Origin: Dirofilaria immitis
Lineage: Eukaryota > Nematoda > Chromadorea > Rhabditida > Onchocercidae
DNA length: 64,000 nucleotides
Reading direction: 5' to 3'
NCBI GenBank assembly: GCA_024305405.1
Contig: JAKNDB010000087.1
Span: 1,612,001 to 1,676,000 of the forward strand
The notes beneath the pieces were generated by a model. The model made no database searches. It was not told the origin of the DNA and saw only the letters and a program-made list of their open reading frames with translations. This document shows, piece after piece, positions 36,050 through 49,900 of the stretch (position 1 is the first letter of the stretch; the number at the start of each line of letters is the position of its first letter). A program made the translations under genes and the position numbers.

Positions 36050-39000
36050 TAGATTTTTAATTTTAGATGTAAATATCGCTTACTAAAAATTTATTTTTAT
36101 AGTAGACAAGGTAAATGGTGATAAAAGAAGTGATAATGAAGGGAAATAATAAAATGATAAGTTGAAAGTTTTTATTCTTTCATTGCAAGAGTAGAATGAA
36201 AATGAATGTAAAGTTGTTAAACCTGTATATGAAATGAAATTTCAATGACCTATTTTAAAATAAATTAATTTCAAGGAAATATTTTTTAATAAATTATATA
36301 AAATATATTTTCAAAAAGAAATAGGAAATATAAATTTCTTTTAAATTGACAAAAATTTAAAAAAAAAGGAAAACTTTCTGATAGATATTTCATTTCGTTC
36401 GTTTTATTTATTAACAGTTCAATGATATTTTAATTTGTCAAAACATTTAAAAAAAAAAATCTTTTAATGTTATGAATTATTTTCTTCATCGTTTTGTTTT
36501 TTTTCTTTCTTTTAAATAATTATTTTTTGAAAATAATTTATAAATTTTAAATGATAAATAAAAGCCGAAACAATAAGATGATCATGAAATCATACTTTTA
36601 TCTTATCATTTTATCAATTTTGTTTTATTTAAATCAATTAAATAAAATTTATATGATCATATTTTGAATGATTCAAAATGCCAATTTGTTATCGTCACTA
36701 ATATCACGTTTTTTTTTGACGTAATTCACGTTTAACTACGCTTATTATTAGAATTACGCGTATATTTAATATGATATACTTACTACTTGGTAATATGATC
36801 AGCTATTGCTGAATTACGAACGATTAGTCAGTCAATTGCTAAATATTCGTCATTCATTATCGTTCTATCATTTCAAGTATTTGAGTATTTGAGTAAATGA
36901 TACTTGAAATAAGTGAAGAAAATGATTAGGAGAATGTATCATCAAAAATCATTCTTGTTATGATGAGTGTAAAAATAATTGAAATAATCAAGAAATAATT
37001 GAATTAAAATATAGTTAATAAGATGAAATCTAAACATATCTTTAAAAGATTAATTGATTACATGTGAATTTGAAAACATATTATCACAGCTAAAATTAAT
37101 GATATGATAAGTAAAGAAGAATGCGATATATGCAAATCTAATTTAGATAGAATTAAGAAAAAATGAAACTTACCTATTTACCATAAATAGATATCACTGG
37201 TAAATATAAGAATAGGAATGAGTTCAAAATGGAGGAAAATTTTAAAGGAAGTTTTGAAATTAAAATTAGTTTTAATTTGAGCTGATTCTTGACAAGGTTA
37301 TCTACTCCATCCTTTTTTTCTTTTTCCTTTTCTTAAAAGTTTGAAACAAATTTGCAACCTTGTACCACTCAACTTTATTCAATAATTTTTCATTGTATTC
37401 AATGTCTATTGAAAAGAATTATATGTTAGTAAAAGGGACAAAGTTGAAAAAAAAAAAGGAATGAAATTGGAAATGAAAAATGAAATGAAAGGAATTAATT
37501 GAAGAAAATAAAAATTAATTAATTTTATAAAATTCAAATAATTAAAAATCATTTAATAATTTATACTAAAATTATATTATACTTAAATTACAGTTTTTGT
37601 GATAAGTATTCTTTCGGTATTTATTAAAATTTCAATTACAAAAATTGTTAAATTTGCATACTTTCTTTATTAAATTAATAGTTTGAATTTGATTTTCAAT
37701 CATCCACTATTTCAGTATTTTATTAGAATGTTTAATTAAAATTTAAATTTCATAATTAAAATTGAAATTAATAAAATCGATTATTTGAAATAAAATAATG
37801 AAAATGCTTTGTTATACTTAACGGATAAAAAATTTATATAAAATATAAATTTAAAAATAAATCAATAAATTAAATTTTAAAAATAATCAATATAATATGC
37901 TAAATTAAAGAATTGTTTTTTTTTTAAATTTCAAAATTCAAATTTCAATGTTATAAAATAATTTTAGAAAATAAAAGAAAAATTTAATCAAAAAATGATG
38001 CAATATGATTAATTTGATATGATTAAAATATATATTGTTAATGATATTTTTCAATACAATAATATATATAAATGTATGTCAATGAAAGGTGAAAACGATT
38101 GTATGATATATATAAAAAAAAAAGAAAAAGAAAAAATTATTATCAATTTTGCCATTCATCTATTTCTTATTTATAAAAATGATTAATTATAAAAGATTCA
38201 CTTCCGGTATATATCAAATCATTCATCCTATCTATTTCCTTTCTCATATTTCATCAGTTTATTTGCTCATTTTTAGAATTTAAAAATTTTTTTTGAAAAA
38301 GAAATTTCAAATATTTATTTTTAGATCAAATTTTACTTTAAGAATTTAAAAGTTTAGAAAAAAAAACAAAATGATAATTTTAATTATTATTTATCAAAAT
38401 TTTGCATATCAAAAATCATAGAAATTATTTTTAAGGTTAAAATATTATTCGTATGTTTCGTACAGAGAGCAATAAGTATGACCTTTTACTACTAAAACTT
38501 GACATTTTTATACGAATTATTCTTTTTTATATTCAATGAAAATGAGCCTTTTCATAGTGAATTGAAAATGAGGAAGAGAAATAGTCGAGAATAGAATGGG
38601 CAGTGGTCATTAAAATTGAAGGTCAAGTAGCAAATAATGTTTGGTTGATTGTGAAAAAGTTTATGAGTACTTTTTATTGTTTTTCCGCTGAGATGAATAT
38701 TAATAAGATTGAAAAGAATATTCTCATCTATTTCCCTTTACTTATCAAATTTTATTATTGCTAAAATGGAACAATACAGATTAACTTGAAAAGATTATCT
38801 TACCTGTTCCTCTATTTTTATGTATATAGATGCTAAAACTTGATGAATGATAAATGATAAAGTGTAATGATGAAATGATGAATGATTGATTGATTAAGTG
38901 AGAGAGGAGAAAATAGAGGAACAGGGAAGAATAACAGGTAAGAAATAATAACTTCTTCTACATAGATGAGTTCTTATTAAAGATGCCGATAAAAAGTCTC

Positions 39001-40500
39001 GCACAATTGACCTTCAGATAAATGATCTTACAATAAAATACATATATATCTTATAATAAAAGGGTATGACATTATCAATTGCTAAAATTAGTTACTACTA
39101 AAAATATTAGCATTATTACTTCAAAATAAAATATATTGAAATTTGAAATAATCATTGATTGATGTATGAAATAGTTATACTGAGATCAACATTTATTTCA
39201 TCATGACATTTGACCTTAGTTGAAAAGTTAAATGTCAATCATATACGAAATATTTCATTAAAACTAATACTTAGCATCAATTTTGTCTTATCTTTGTTTT
39301 TAAACAAATGTTTTAATGAATTGATAAGAATACTGATAAGAACTAAAATTGAATGAAAATATCATTTGCATATTCTCAGTAACAAATCCATTTATCCTAA
39401 TCAACTTCTACAAAATTATTTCAATCAAAACATAACATTTTATTCTAATCCTAAATTATGATATAATTCAGGATTAGAAAAAGTATGAATCATATTTTTA
39501 AATGCTAAATCAAAACAAATGCTTATGATAATTGATAATATTAGTATCATCTTGTATGATAATTGATAGTATTAATATCATCTTATTTTGAAGATTTTAA
39601 ATTTTAACTATTTGATTTTTTTAAATTTAATTTTTTTCTCCACTCTGCTATAATCTTATCTATTCTTAAAATTTCTAACCTTTGAACTTTTGAAATCTTT
39701 TGCTTCATAATTCATTTTTTTTAAAAAAATCTCACCTGCACTTATTAGATGTTAATTAGTTGATGCTACTGATTACTAACTTAAATAACAATAATTAAAT
39801 ATCAATAACGAATTAATGACCAAATAAATTAAGCATAAATCAAAAGAATATTGAATCGTTTGAAAGATTCGATTTAAATAAATCTCGAACTATCAGATTT
39901 TCGATAATGTAAATTTTCAATAAACCAATTTCATTATTTGTCTCATCATATATATAATTCTTTTCTTTTCAATATCCAAAAAAAAAAATTAACTCTTTTG
40001 ACAAGAATTCACATATCACTAAAAAGAAAGACACTTTCTTTTCAAAATTAGCGATGCGCAAACGATCAACGACCGATCATTGGCGACTTAACCTTGGATG
40101 CAATACTTTGTTGAACATATATTACATGGAACTTTTCATCTTTTTGTCCTCTAAGATATCATTTATGAGAAGTACTAATATTTTGATCATTAATCTAGTA
40201 ATTGCGAATTTTTGAAATAGCTTTCTAATTATATCATCATTTCAAACTTCTACCGTAATCAGATAAGATAATGAAAATTAATTTTTAAAAGGATAATTAT
40301 AATTTGAACAAATTAAGCTCAGATAAAACTAAAAAAAGTAGATTGAGAGATAGAGAAAGCTGAGTATTTTATAAATACGAGAATTGAAAATCGATGATGA
40401 ATATAATGTCGAGAATAGAAAATGAAAAATGAAATATTGCCATATTTTTCATTACAAAATAAGAAATCTAAATCAAAAATTACTAATGAGATGAGTGAGA
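36050..40500. other. AT-rich, no gene recognised
   Basis: Upstream of the ZP gene. Apart from the inverted repeat at 38804-38924, no RNA gene, exon or repeat was recognised. The upstream regulatory region and any 5' non-coding exon of the ZP gene would be expected here. Confidence 0.35.
38804..38924. repeat. 15-bp perfect inverted repeat, ~91-bp loop
   Basis: 38804-38818 (ctgttcctctatttt) is the exact reverse complement of 38910-38924. An extra partly matching element (ttacctg / caggtaa) lies just outside each arm. It could be a hairpin or a small inverted-repeat element. Confidence 0.65.
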
Positions 40501-40536
40501 ATTTGTATGGGAATTGAGAAGTTAAAATTATTTAAA

Positions 40537-40935
40537 GACCAAAATAGCAGAAGTGAAATTTGGATGATAAAATGATTTGACGGCTTTGGTTTCGACCAAA
40601 ATAGTAGAAGTGAAATTTGGATGACAAAATGATTTGACGGCTTTGGTTTCGACTGAAATAGCAGAAGTGAAATTTGGATGACAAAATGATTTGACGGCTT
40701 TGGTTTCGACTGAAATAGCAGAAGTGAAATTTGGATGATAAAATGATTTGACGGCTTTGGTTTCGACCAAAATAGCAGAAGTGAAATTTGGATGACAAAA
40801 TGATTTGACGGCTTTGGTTTCGACCAAAATAGCAGAAATGAAATTTGGATGACAAAATGATTTGACGGCTTTGGTTTCGACCAAAATAGCAGAAGTGAAA
40901 TTTGGATGACAAAATGATTTGGCGGCTTTGCTGAT
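40537..40935. repeat. 57-bp minisatellite, seven copies
   Basis: Seven units of exactly 57 bp (starts 40537, 40594, 40651, 40708, 40765, 40822, 40879), each containing 'agaagtgaaatttggatga' and 'ttgacggctttggtttcga', with a few variant sites. The period is a multiple of three, so two minus-strand frames stay open for about 140 codons; these are judged by-products of the period. Confidence 0.95.
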
Positions 40936-41139
40936 TTTCAAAAGTTTCCACATAATGTTTGATTGGATGATAGGATGAATAAAATATTTGTAACTTTATT
41001 GTATTTGTAAATATACGAATGAGATCAGATAGAAGAGTGAAATAAAGTAATGGATGTATAAACCAATATCAATAATGACCATGATCGGTTTGTTCCGACC
41101 GACCGATAAAGGGTTCACGATGAAGGAGGTGTACTTCAG

Positions 41140-41232
41140 AAGGGAAAATGATGAAAAAGGAAGAGGAGGAGAAGAAGAAGAAGGAGGAGGAGGAGAAGGA
41201 AAAAGAAGACGAAGAAGAAGGAGAAGAGTCTT
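41140..41232 (+). repeat. Purine-rich (GAA/GGA) low-complexity tract
   Basis: Almost pure A/G on the plus strand (AAGAAGGAGGAGG-type units). The frames across it on either strand are low complexity and not called. Confidence 0.85.
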
Positions 41233-41820
41233 AAAGTTTTTCAATAGATTCTTCATTTAATTATTATTATACGAATTCATGGTTTATGTGATACAAGCAT
41301 CGTATCACTATCATCATTATTATCACATCTTTCTATCATATTTCAAAAATTAAAAAATCTTCTTAAAATATCATTCTGAATTGAATTTATATCATTAATT
41401 CAATTAAGAAAAAGTCAAACTTTTTAATGAAAAATTGAATTAGATGAATAGATGAATTAATTTGAAATTAAATTTTAAACAAATTAAATCCAATCGAATA
41501 TCAAATATCACATAGCTATAAGCAAATAAGTATATAAATATAAAAGAAATCAATTGGATAAAAGTTATTATCGTAAAATTTTTGAATATTTCAAAATATG
41601 TATCGTCATTTTTAACAATGCCAATAAGTTAAGTGATAAGGAAAAAAATTAAATTTTAAAATTAAATTTTAAGATTAAAAAAATGAAAATTATAGGAAGA
41701 CAAAAGTTAGAGAGAAGACAATTCACTCAACATTTCGTTCCTTTCATAATTTCTTTCCTTTATCAAATATTGAAATTAAAATAAAATTTTAAAATTTTTA
41801 AAAGATAAAACTAATTTTTA

Positions 41821-42036
41821 GGAACACAAAGGACTTTGATAATAAACAATTTTTATTGATAACTTTATGTTTGTGATAATGTTTTGTTTTTTAGGAGCAT
41901 GAAGAACTTTGATAATAAACAATTTTTATTGATAACTTTATGTTTGTGATAATGTTTTGTTTTTAGGAGCATGAAGAACTTTGTTAATAAACAATTTTTA
42001 TTGATAGCTTTATATTTATGATAATGCTTTGTTTTT
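41821..42036 (+). repeat. Tandem repeat, ~72 bp x 3
   Basis: Three copies starting near 41821, 41894 and 41966, each with 'aataaacaatttttattgata' and 'gataatgttttgttttt'-like segments. Copies 2 and 3 are closest; copy 1 begins 'ggaacacaaaggac' in place of 'ggagcatgaagaac'. Confidence 0.9.
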
Positions 42037-42530
42037 GATGTTTAAAAAACATTAAACTTTATAACTTATCATTTTTATCAATATTATAATTTGCTATTTT
42101 ATTTTATATCTAATAAATTGGTTCATAATTAATTTTGTTTATTTTGTAATTAATTGAAATTTGCAATATATCATTTTTTTAAATTATTATTATCTGATTT
42201 TGATTTTCTCATCTTAAATAGTAATTTGTTGAAGTTATCGAATGGATAGAAATATTTGAAGAAGTGAAAATTTTTTCGCCGTAATAATTATTTTTGATGG
42301 CAATATTCTCATCTTTTATTTAAAATACTATTATATAACATTTTCATTTTCATTTGAAATTTAAATCAAAAAAAACTTTTTTCTTCTTTTCATTTAAATA
42401 TAATTAAAAATTGTAAAAATTTATGAATAAACTATTATTATTCTGATAAATTTCATAGGAAAAAAAGAGTGGAAATTGTAAAATTGATAAATTATTATAT
42501 TATTAATATAATATATTATTAATATAATAT

Positions 42531-42650
42531 GATAATTTATCAATTTATTATTGATATTTATTTAATACAATATGATGATTTATCAATTTATTATTGATAT
42601 TTATTTAATATAATATGATAATTTATCAATATTATTATTGATAACAATAT
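42531..42650 (+). repeat. AT-rich tandem repeat, 43 bp x ~2.7
   Basis: Units start at 42531, 42574 and 42617 with 'gataatttatcaatttatta' and variants. It is preceded by an AT palindromic run (attaatataatat repeated). Confidence 0.85.
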
Positions 42651-43969
42651 TAATAGCAATATATTTACGTTAAAAAAACAAAAAAAAGATAAGAAAAAAT
42701 TATAATAAAATTTAAATAAGAAATTGAATAATTGAATTTTTGTTTTGCATATGAAATATTAATGAAATAAATGTATTAAAATTATTTTCATTCACATTTA
42801 TTTTAATTTTTAATCTTTTTAAAATTAATTTTATGTTATCAAAAATTTATAATTAAATTACAAAAACTGTTAAAATAATCATATTTTGTTATGAATACAA
42901 TAGCGGAAATTATTTCAAAATTATTAACCTTTGACATTTCCTTCACAAATTTATCGAATATAGCGAATGTAATAATTTAGTCATAAATTTTTGATAAATT
43001 ATATACATTCAAAGATAAGATATAAATTTTAAAAAAAAGAAAAAAAAGAAATAAATTAAAAAATTTAATATAAATAATCTTCGATGAAATGCCAAGAAAT
43101 GTTTCAATCAAATATTGAAATATTTATTTGATTATTTAATTGCTTCAATTTTATGGGTGATATAGTTGAACCACGCCGTAATTTTATCAGTGATAATGCA
43201 TAACTTTTTAGCAAATAAGTGAAAAATCATTGAAATAAATTGTTTTAAAATTTTCTTAATGTATCTTTTATAATTTACTACTATAATTGCTTTTTAATTA
43301 TTTTCTATTTGACTGATAAAGTCCTTGAAATTTTCGAGAAATTGACAACAAAAAAAAAAAAGAAAAAAAAGTAGAAAGGACATTTGAAGAAATTGAAAAG
43401 AATGATTTCATTTAGTTTATGTCTCTATCATAATAATTATTTAAAAGTTTTCAATTAATTAACTTAATTTTTATCATTTCTTAAATTGATCATATCATAC
43501 AACAAATGTTTGCTTATTTTTTTTTTCTATTATCATTAATTTATTATTCCATTGTGCAATTATTATTATTATCCAAAAATAATATGTATAAATTTGAAAG
43601 TAAAGAAAAGATAAATTTATCAATTGATTTATCATATTTAACTATTGGTAATCATTTATTCTATTCAAATATATTTAAGAGATAATTTGAAGTATTTTTA
43701 AAATTTTCTTTTACTAATTTGATAGTTTAGAAATTTTAGTTTTATAAAATAAAATTTAATTCTTACAAATTTTGATTTTGTAAAAAAATTATATTTTATA
43801 TAAAATAATATTTCAATTCACAAATCATAAAAGTTTTATTATGCAATAAAAGATTTGACAATATTTGCAAGCCTTTTATTAAAAGGTCAATATATAACCT
43901 TCTTTAGTATACTGCTGTACCATTACATTAAATTATGTTACATTAAATGATCGAAAAATCTTGCCAATT

Positions 43970-44030
43970 TCTCTCTCTCTCTCTTCTCTTTCTCTCTGAC
44001 CCTCTCTCTGCCTCTCTCTCTCTTTCTTTT
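43970..44030 (+). repeat. CT-rich microsatellite
   Basis: (CT)n with interruptions; it explains the Arg/Glu-rich open frame on the minus strand. Confidence 0.85.
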
Positions 44031-44885
44031 GTTATAAATTAAATTGAATTGAATAATCCATTTTAAAATTAAATTTAAATATAGCATAGAAAAGAAAAAT
44101 GAAAATTTCAATAAACTTAAATATATCTGATATTTCTCATTTGATAATAACAAGTTTTTATCAATTCTAATCCTATAATCATTCATAATTTTTATAATTA
44201 TTTTCAAATATTTCAACTAATAATTTTATTAATTAAATTTAACAAAAAAATAATTACCCAAAAATTTTCAATCATTTATTTATCAAATATCAGCATAATT
44301 AAATATTATCTATTTTCTATAATCATATCTAATAGTACTCTCATGTGTTCTCGAAAATGGCAAATAAAACTTAACAATTTAACTATTCCAACTTTTAAAT
44401 GATAAAAAAAAATCATGAAATAAATAATACCTTTAAATTAAGAAGCAATTTAGGATGTATCAAAAATAATCAATACCTACAACATTGCTTATCACTTATA
44501 TGTCTCAATTTTAAATTGACATCGAAAATTCAACAAAAAAAAGTAAGTTATATTTAAGAAGATTTCGGTTGTATCGCTAAACTCAATAAAAAAGTTTTAA
44601 AAATTTAGATGACCTTTAACGACTAGCAACTATGTATAGTAAATTTTTATAGGTCAAGATGATACTTATTAAGTTATAAATTACAATTATAAAATATTTA
44701 TTTGCATAAACGAAAATTACAATTTCTATTCAATTTTTGAACAATACATTTGGATCGTTTTAATAACAAGAAAAGAAATGTTTGCTTAAAATTTATTTCT
44801 TTTTTTCTACAAAATATAAAATGATTACTTTTTGAAATGACACTACTTATCAAATCATATTGACCTTGAACGATGATCTTTCCTT

Positions 44886-44936
44886 TCTCCCTCTCTCTCT
44901 CTCACTCGCTCTCTTATTCTCTCTCTCTTTCTTTCA
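44886..44936 (+). repeat. CT-rich microsatellite
   Basis: (CTCT)n with occasional A and G, similar to the tracts at 35174 and 43970. Confidence 0.8.
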
Positions 44937-45534
44937 GGATATAAAGCTTTTCACTGAATAAAAATTAATAATTTTATAAATATGATTAAAATTGATTTTT
45001 ATTGTATTAGCCATTATCAAAATATAACTTTTTAAATAGTAATATTTATCAGATCATCAGATCAGCTCTTTTCGTCTTTATCAATTGATCAAAAATATAT
45101 AAATTGCATTGATGCAGTTAATTGTATACAAAAGAAAGAAGAGGAATTATAATAAAGAATTTGAGATGAGATTTGAATTTTATCATTGAAAAATAAAATT
45201 TATATAAATCTCGCTAAGAGAAAGGACGATAATAGAAGTTAAGCATTTATCAGTTTATTACATTATATTTCTTTTTTATTCGATTGCATTTAAAATTAAT
45301 TTTTAAAAAATAAATAAAACTTAGTAATAGCATTTTTATTTTGTATTTTCAAGTTTCAGGCAATTCTACAAATTTTGAGAAAGTAATATTAAATTTTAAT
45401 TAATTAAAAGTATATATACGATAATGATAAATGATAAAGTGACATATTTTAGAAAAAAAAAGGCGATAAGCGATCATAAATTAAATCCAATATTATTGGT
45501 TAGTAATATATTATAACAAATTCGTATAATTAAT

Positions 45535-45825
45535 TGTAGTGGGATGGGATGTTGCATATCGCTCCTCTGGACAATACTTGGTGGAGAGCATTTCGTCGGG
45601 ATTGAGTAGTGCTCAACGATTGGTGAGTTACTGGGAACTTAGGGCTTGCTGGGGAAATCCATGTAGATCCAGACATCTATACAATGTTTCGACCCCTAAT
45701 ATTTCTTCATTCATTCAATTCTTCGATTTCTGACAAGGTACTGGGATTTCCAGAGAGGGATTTGTACTCTCTTGATTTAATGAAATCAAATTTCCCGAAA
45801 AATTCGTTAAATCCTACCTTATCCA
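45535..45825 (+). ncRNA. Candidate structured non-coding RNA (unassigned)
   Basis: An island of more balanced base composition in an AT desert. Hairpins that can be read directly: TTGAG/CTCAA around 45604-45618; AGAGAG 45752-45757 with CTCTCT 45767-45772; TTGATTT 45772-45778 with AAATCAA 45783-45789; CGAA 45796-45799 with TTCG 45803-45806. The last three are enclosed by GGGA 45743-45746 with TCCC 45793-45796 (the two hairpins) and AAGGTA 45735-45740 with TACCTT 45815-45820. No U1-U6, 7SL, RNase P/MRP or tRNA signature was recognised. A short frame (45539-45733) also crosses the first part, so a lone exon is an alternative. Confidence 0.35.
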
Positions 45826-46978
45826 TTAATCATAATAAAAGCTTAAATTTAAATTGATGGAAGTTGAAAATTCGAGAATTTTGGTGTCTCTATGTATGTG
45901 AATTGTGGGCAATTTAGCAATTGCTTTAAGAGCTTAGGGATAGTGATTAACTATTATTGAATAGTATGATACCATGAACTCACTCGATCTTGTTAAAAGT
46001 TGTTCCAACTGTGAATTTGGTAAGATTTTTCTGTATTGCCAAACAATATTTCGAGACGAATATTCATGATGACTAAGCTTATAGTGCCTATGCAATATAT
46101 GTGATAGTGTTATTTCGAGATATTTTGGAGAAAGTTATGAGGGACTTCTGACGTGCACTATTTCACTGTGGTAAAGAAAAAAAAGATATGAGGTGATTAA
46201 TTGTGAATTATCGTCATAACTATTAATGGGAACTAATATAATTTTTTGCCGCTTTATCTTCTATCTTCTGAATATCTCCTAAATATTTTTCCTAAAATTT
46301 TTCGACGAATTATGAATTATTTTTACAAAATTATGATTTATCGAAAATTTGGAAAAAGGTCTTATTTATGTTTATCGTTTTCCAAATTCTTCAAGATTTC
46401 TATGCTGTTATTATAGACCTGATTTCATCTTAATTGTCATTTTTATGTTGAAGAAACATTCATAGTTCAGTGATCAGAAAATTTTTGCGCAGTAGTTGTA
46501 AATTTCATTATCCGTTCCCTCAATTAAAAAGTTTACTCTCCATTCCCTTATCGATTGTTTTCATTTTTATTCTACGATGTTCGCTTTAACTGAGGAAGGA
46601 AACATCGATAGTAAAATTTGTTGTGATTTGAGGAACTTTGCATTGTTAATCTTTTCATTTGAGATATTCTATTAGCTCTTACTATTACGGTTATTAGTTC
46701 ATAGGTTACAATAAAATAAATGACGTGTTTCGAATATTAAGAATAACTTAAGTTTCACATAATTTTTAAAAATCGTATGCACACTTCTAAAGGTTAATGC
46801 CTCACGTATCCTTTTTCGGCAGGTTTTCTGAATTTTTCCAAATATTGTTCTTTATCCAAAAATTTTCAGAATATTATTTCCGAACATTGCAAACTCTTTT
46901 AATAGAAGCAACGTTTTTGTTATTTGTTGCTTTGGTTTGTCCGGTCAAAAAAACAGCCGCTTGTGTTGCGTGAATTTC

Positions 46979-49900
46979 ATGGCTCGTAAGAAGGAATACG
47001 GTGGAATGGCCGCTGATGCAAACAGTAATACTAGTAGCAATGGAAAACGCATCTCGAAAAATAATATGCCGAATGATGCAAAATGTGAAATGGATTTAAA
47101 TCGATTAAATCCAACATCAAAACGGAAAGAGGTATATCTTTCTGTAAGCAGAATTAAATTTCCAGATGTTTCAACAAAATTTATTCAACTTTCTTGAACT
47201 TTTAAAATGGTAATAGTCCGGTTATATTTTTGGCTCATCCATTTCGAGAGTTTAGTTTTGTTATATTTGATTGTTTTAATGTAAGTTAATGTTTAAATTT
47301 TTGTGGAACTGAAGTAAAAATTTTTTCCATTTTTCAGTCAGTGCTAGAATTTCAATTTCTGTTGCTCATTTATTACAGGTTGTATATCCAGGAACAAGCG
47401 TGCGGAACGTATATGACGTTGCTGATTTGCGTGCACAGCTTGGATCTTTTGGTTTAACTGTTCGTGATATTCCAGGCGATGGAAACTGTCTTTTCAGGTA
47501 TCTCTTCTTAACAAAACTATTTTAATCGTCTTTGGTTGCAGTTTTATCTTTAAAAAATATTTGATTTCAAGCTTTATTTATGATTTTTAATCGTGATCGA
47601 AGCTTTTTCAGAGCTCTGGGCGATCAATTGGACGGTCACACAGGAAATCACTTAAAACATAGGCTTGATACGGTTCGATATATGATAAATCATCGTGGTC
47701 ACTTTGAACCGTTTATCGATGTCCCTTTCGATTGTTATGGTTGGTGTTTTTGAAAACATTTGAGTGAATTTATTCATTGGACTGTATTATCATGGAGTAT
47801 ATCAGGTATTTATTGAATAGTGAATAACTCCAGTATAAGAGTGTGAAAGAATATGTTGATCAATTTTAGAATTTCAAAAATCTTCTAGAGTATAGGGTAA
47901 ATGTCAGAAATTTGATTTTTCGTGATTGGTTATTACATACATTGTTTTATAGTAAATGATTTGAGCCGTCCGGGTACATACGCTGGCCAGGATGCGCTTG
48001 TTGCGTTTGCTCGCTTACACGAAGTGAACATCATTATACACCAGTTAAATAGACCGCTATGGAAGATTCAGGGTTCTGAAGATAGTAATGCTCCTGAGCT
48101 TCATCTTTCGTATCATAATGGTGAGCATTATTCGAGCGTTCGTCGTTTCGGTGATATCGCGAATACTCCTGCTGGAATACGTATTATGGTACTAAATTAT
48201 TGTTTCTTGGATATTATTAGCGCTGGCTATCTTGCTGAAATTTCTAATCATTAAAAATACAAAAAAAGAATAAAACTGATTCAAGAAAATACAAATTGAA
48301 TTGTGTAGTGATATTTATTACCTCGAGTCTCAACACTATTATTAAAAATAGCATTAGTGCGACTTTCAGTGTACAAAATATGTTTATTTAATGAAATTTG
48401 GAACCTAGACTTTGTTTCATTTTCCATTACTATATGTATATGTTCCAGATGATGAAAATCTTTATATAATCACAATAGATAGAGAAATATGTTTCCAAAA
48501 ATGTAGAGCATGTTACTATCTATCAGAAATACTATATGATGAAGTCAAAAACATGAAAACTTATTGTTAGAAGAATAACACATGTACCATTTCGATTCAG
48601 TATTTGGAACTGTAACATTTAATATTACTATGATTAAAAGATATGTATGACAAAAGAACTGCAAATTTCATCGCTTTTATATTGTTCGTTACTTTGAACG
48701 CTTTTGTAGGTTCCAACCACTGTCCCGTGTTGTGCATCGCATAGTGTGTACACATCTACGAAACCTATCACATCAAATGCGAATTCTGTTAATTTGCAGC
48801 AGTCTGCATCAAGTTTACGCAAACATAACGCAGATGCTTCAAATGAAGGAAGTGTTCACAAATACTTATATGGACAAGATGAATTTACTACTTTGGTTCA
48901 TGAAGTAAGTTTTATTATGGTTCATGAAGTAAGTTTTATTATTTCTCAAAGAATGACCTAGATAATTTTATTAACATATATCTTATATATTCTTTTAGAA
49001 TGAAGAATATTCCTTTTATTATTGCATATAAGTTGGTAATGTGATACAAAAAAGAACAAATATAAGTTGCTTCGTTTCAGGTTCTGTTCCTACAATTTCA
49101 CTTTTTTCATCTGTATATATCTAAAATTTATTCAGTTTTTGCTTCGTGAGGCTGATAGTACCATATTCTTTCGTAAAAAATCGTTTAATTTGTCGTCGTT
49201 GATCAGGTGATGAATCGTACCGGATGCCGTGATGTTACTTTGGCTACAGAAGCTTTAATAGAAAATTCGGGAAATTTAAATCAAGCCGTTGATTATCTCC
49301 TATCGATTGCACTGTTTGTTACGCCTGGCAATGATGAAAATCTTTCCAAAGCGAGAAATCAAAACAATGTGGAAATTACAGGTGAAATTTTATTTTAAAT
49401 TGTGCGATTTCAAATTTAACTTGGAATGAATAAAATTGAAGTCAAAATAAAATTAGTATGCTTTACTTTAGCTTTCAGAAAACGAAAATTTATTAAGAAT
49501 GATGAGACATTGTATTTTCAAGAAATATATCCGAAATCATTCTTTAAGATAGTCTTTCTAATAAAAAAATTTTTCACTTTATGAATTCTTTCTTCATACA
49601 GTAAACTAAGAATTTGATGCATCTAATTGTTCTTTTTTATTTTAGAGCATAGAATATTCCAAGGCCGAAATGCTGAAGATGTTGGCAGGCATCGTACCTT
49701 ACCAGCTTATCCAAGTCATGTTGCTATTAAGGTATTTTTTTCTTATTTCGTATTAGTGGAATTTTTAAATTTATTAGCAGAAAGAAGCACTCTAGATCGC
49801 AGGACCTAAATGAGTATTTTTATTTAACACGCTCTCTTTGGAAGGAGTCAAGTTGATACATTAAGACATTCAGTCTGTTTATGATGTATTTGTCACTGAC

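Noticed and set aside
40528..40953. Two overlapping repeat proteins of about 140 residues
   Set aside because: The 57-bp minisatellite period keeps frames open; no start context, splice sites or family support.
41054..41260. Glu/Gly/Arg-rich frame
   Set aside because: Explained by the purine-rich tract 41140-41232.
45640..45660. Telomerase-template-like 'cttagggctt'
   Set aside because: It reads TTAGGGC, not two registers of the nematode TTAGGC repeat; too short to support.
45735..45820. tRNA reading of the cloverleaf-like fold
   Set aside because: No D-loop GG, no standard T-loop and the wrong stem lengths; kept only as an unassigned RNA candidate.
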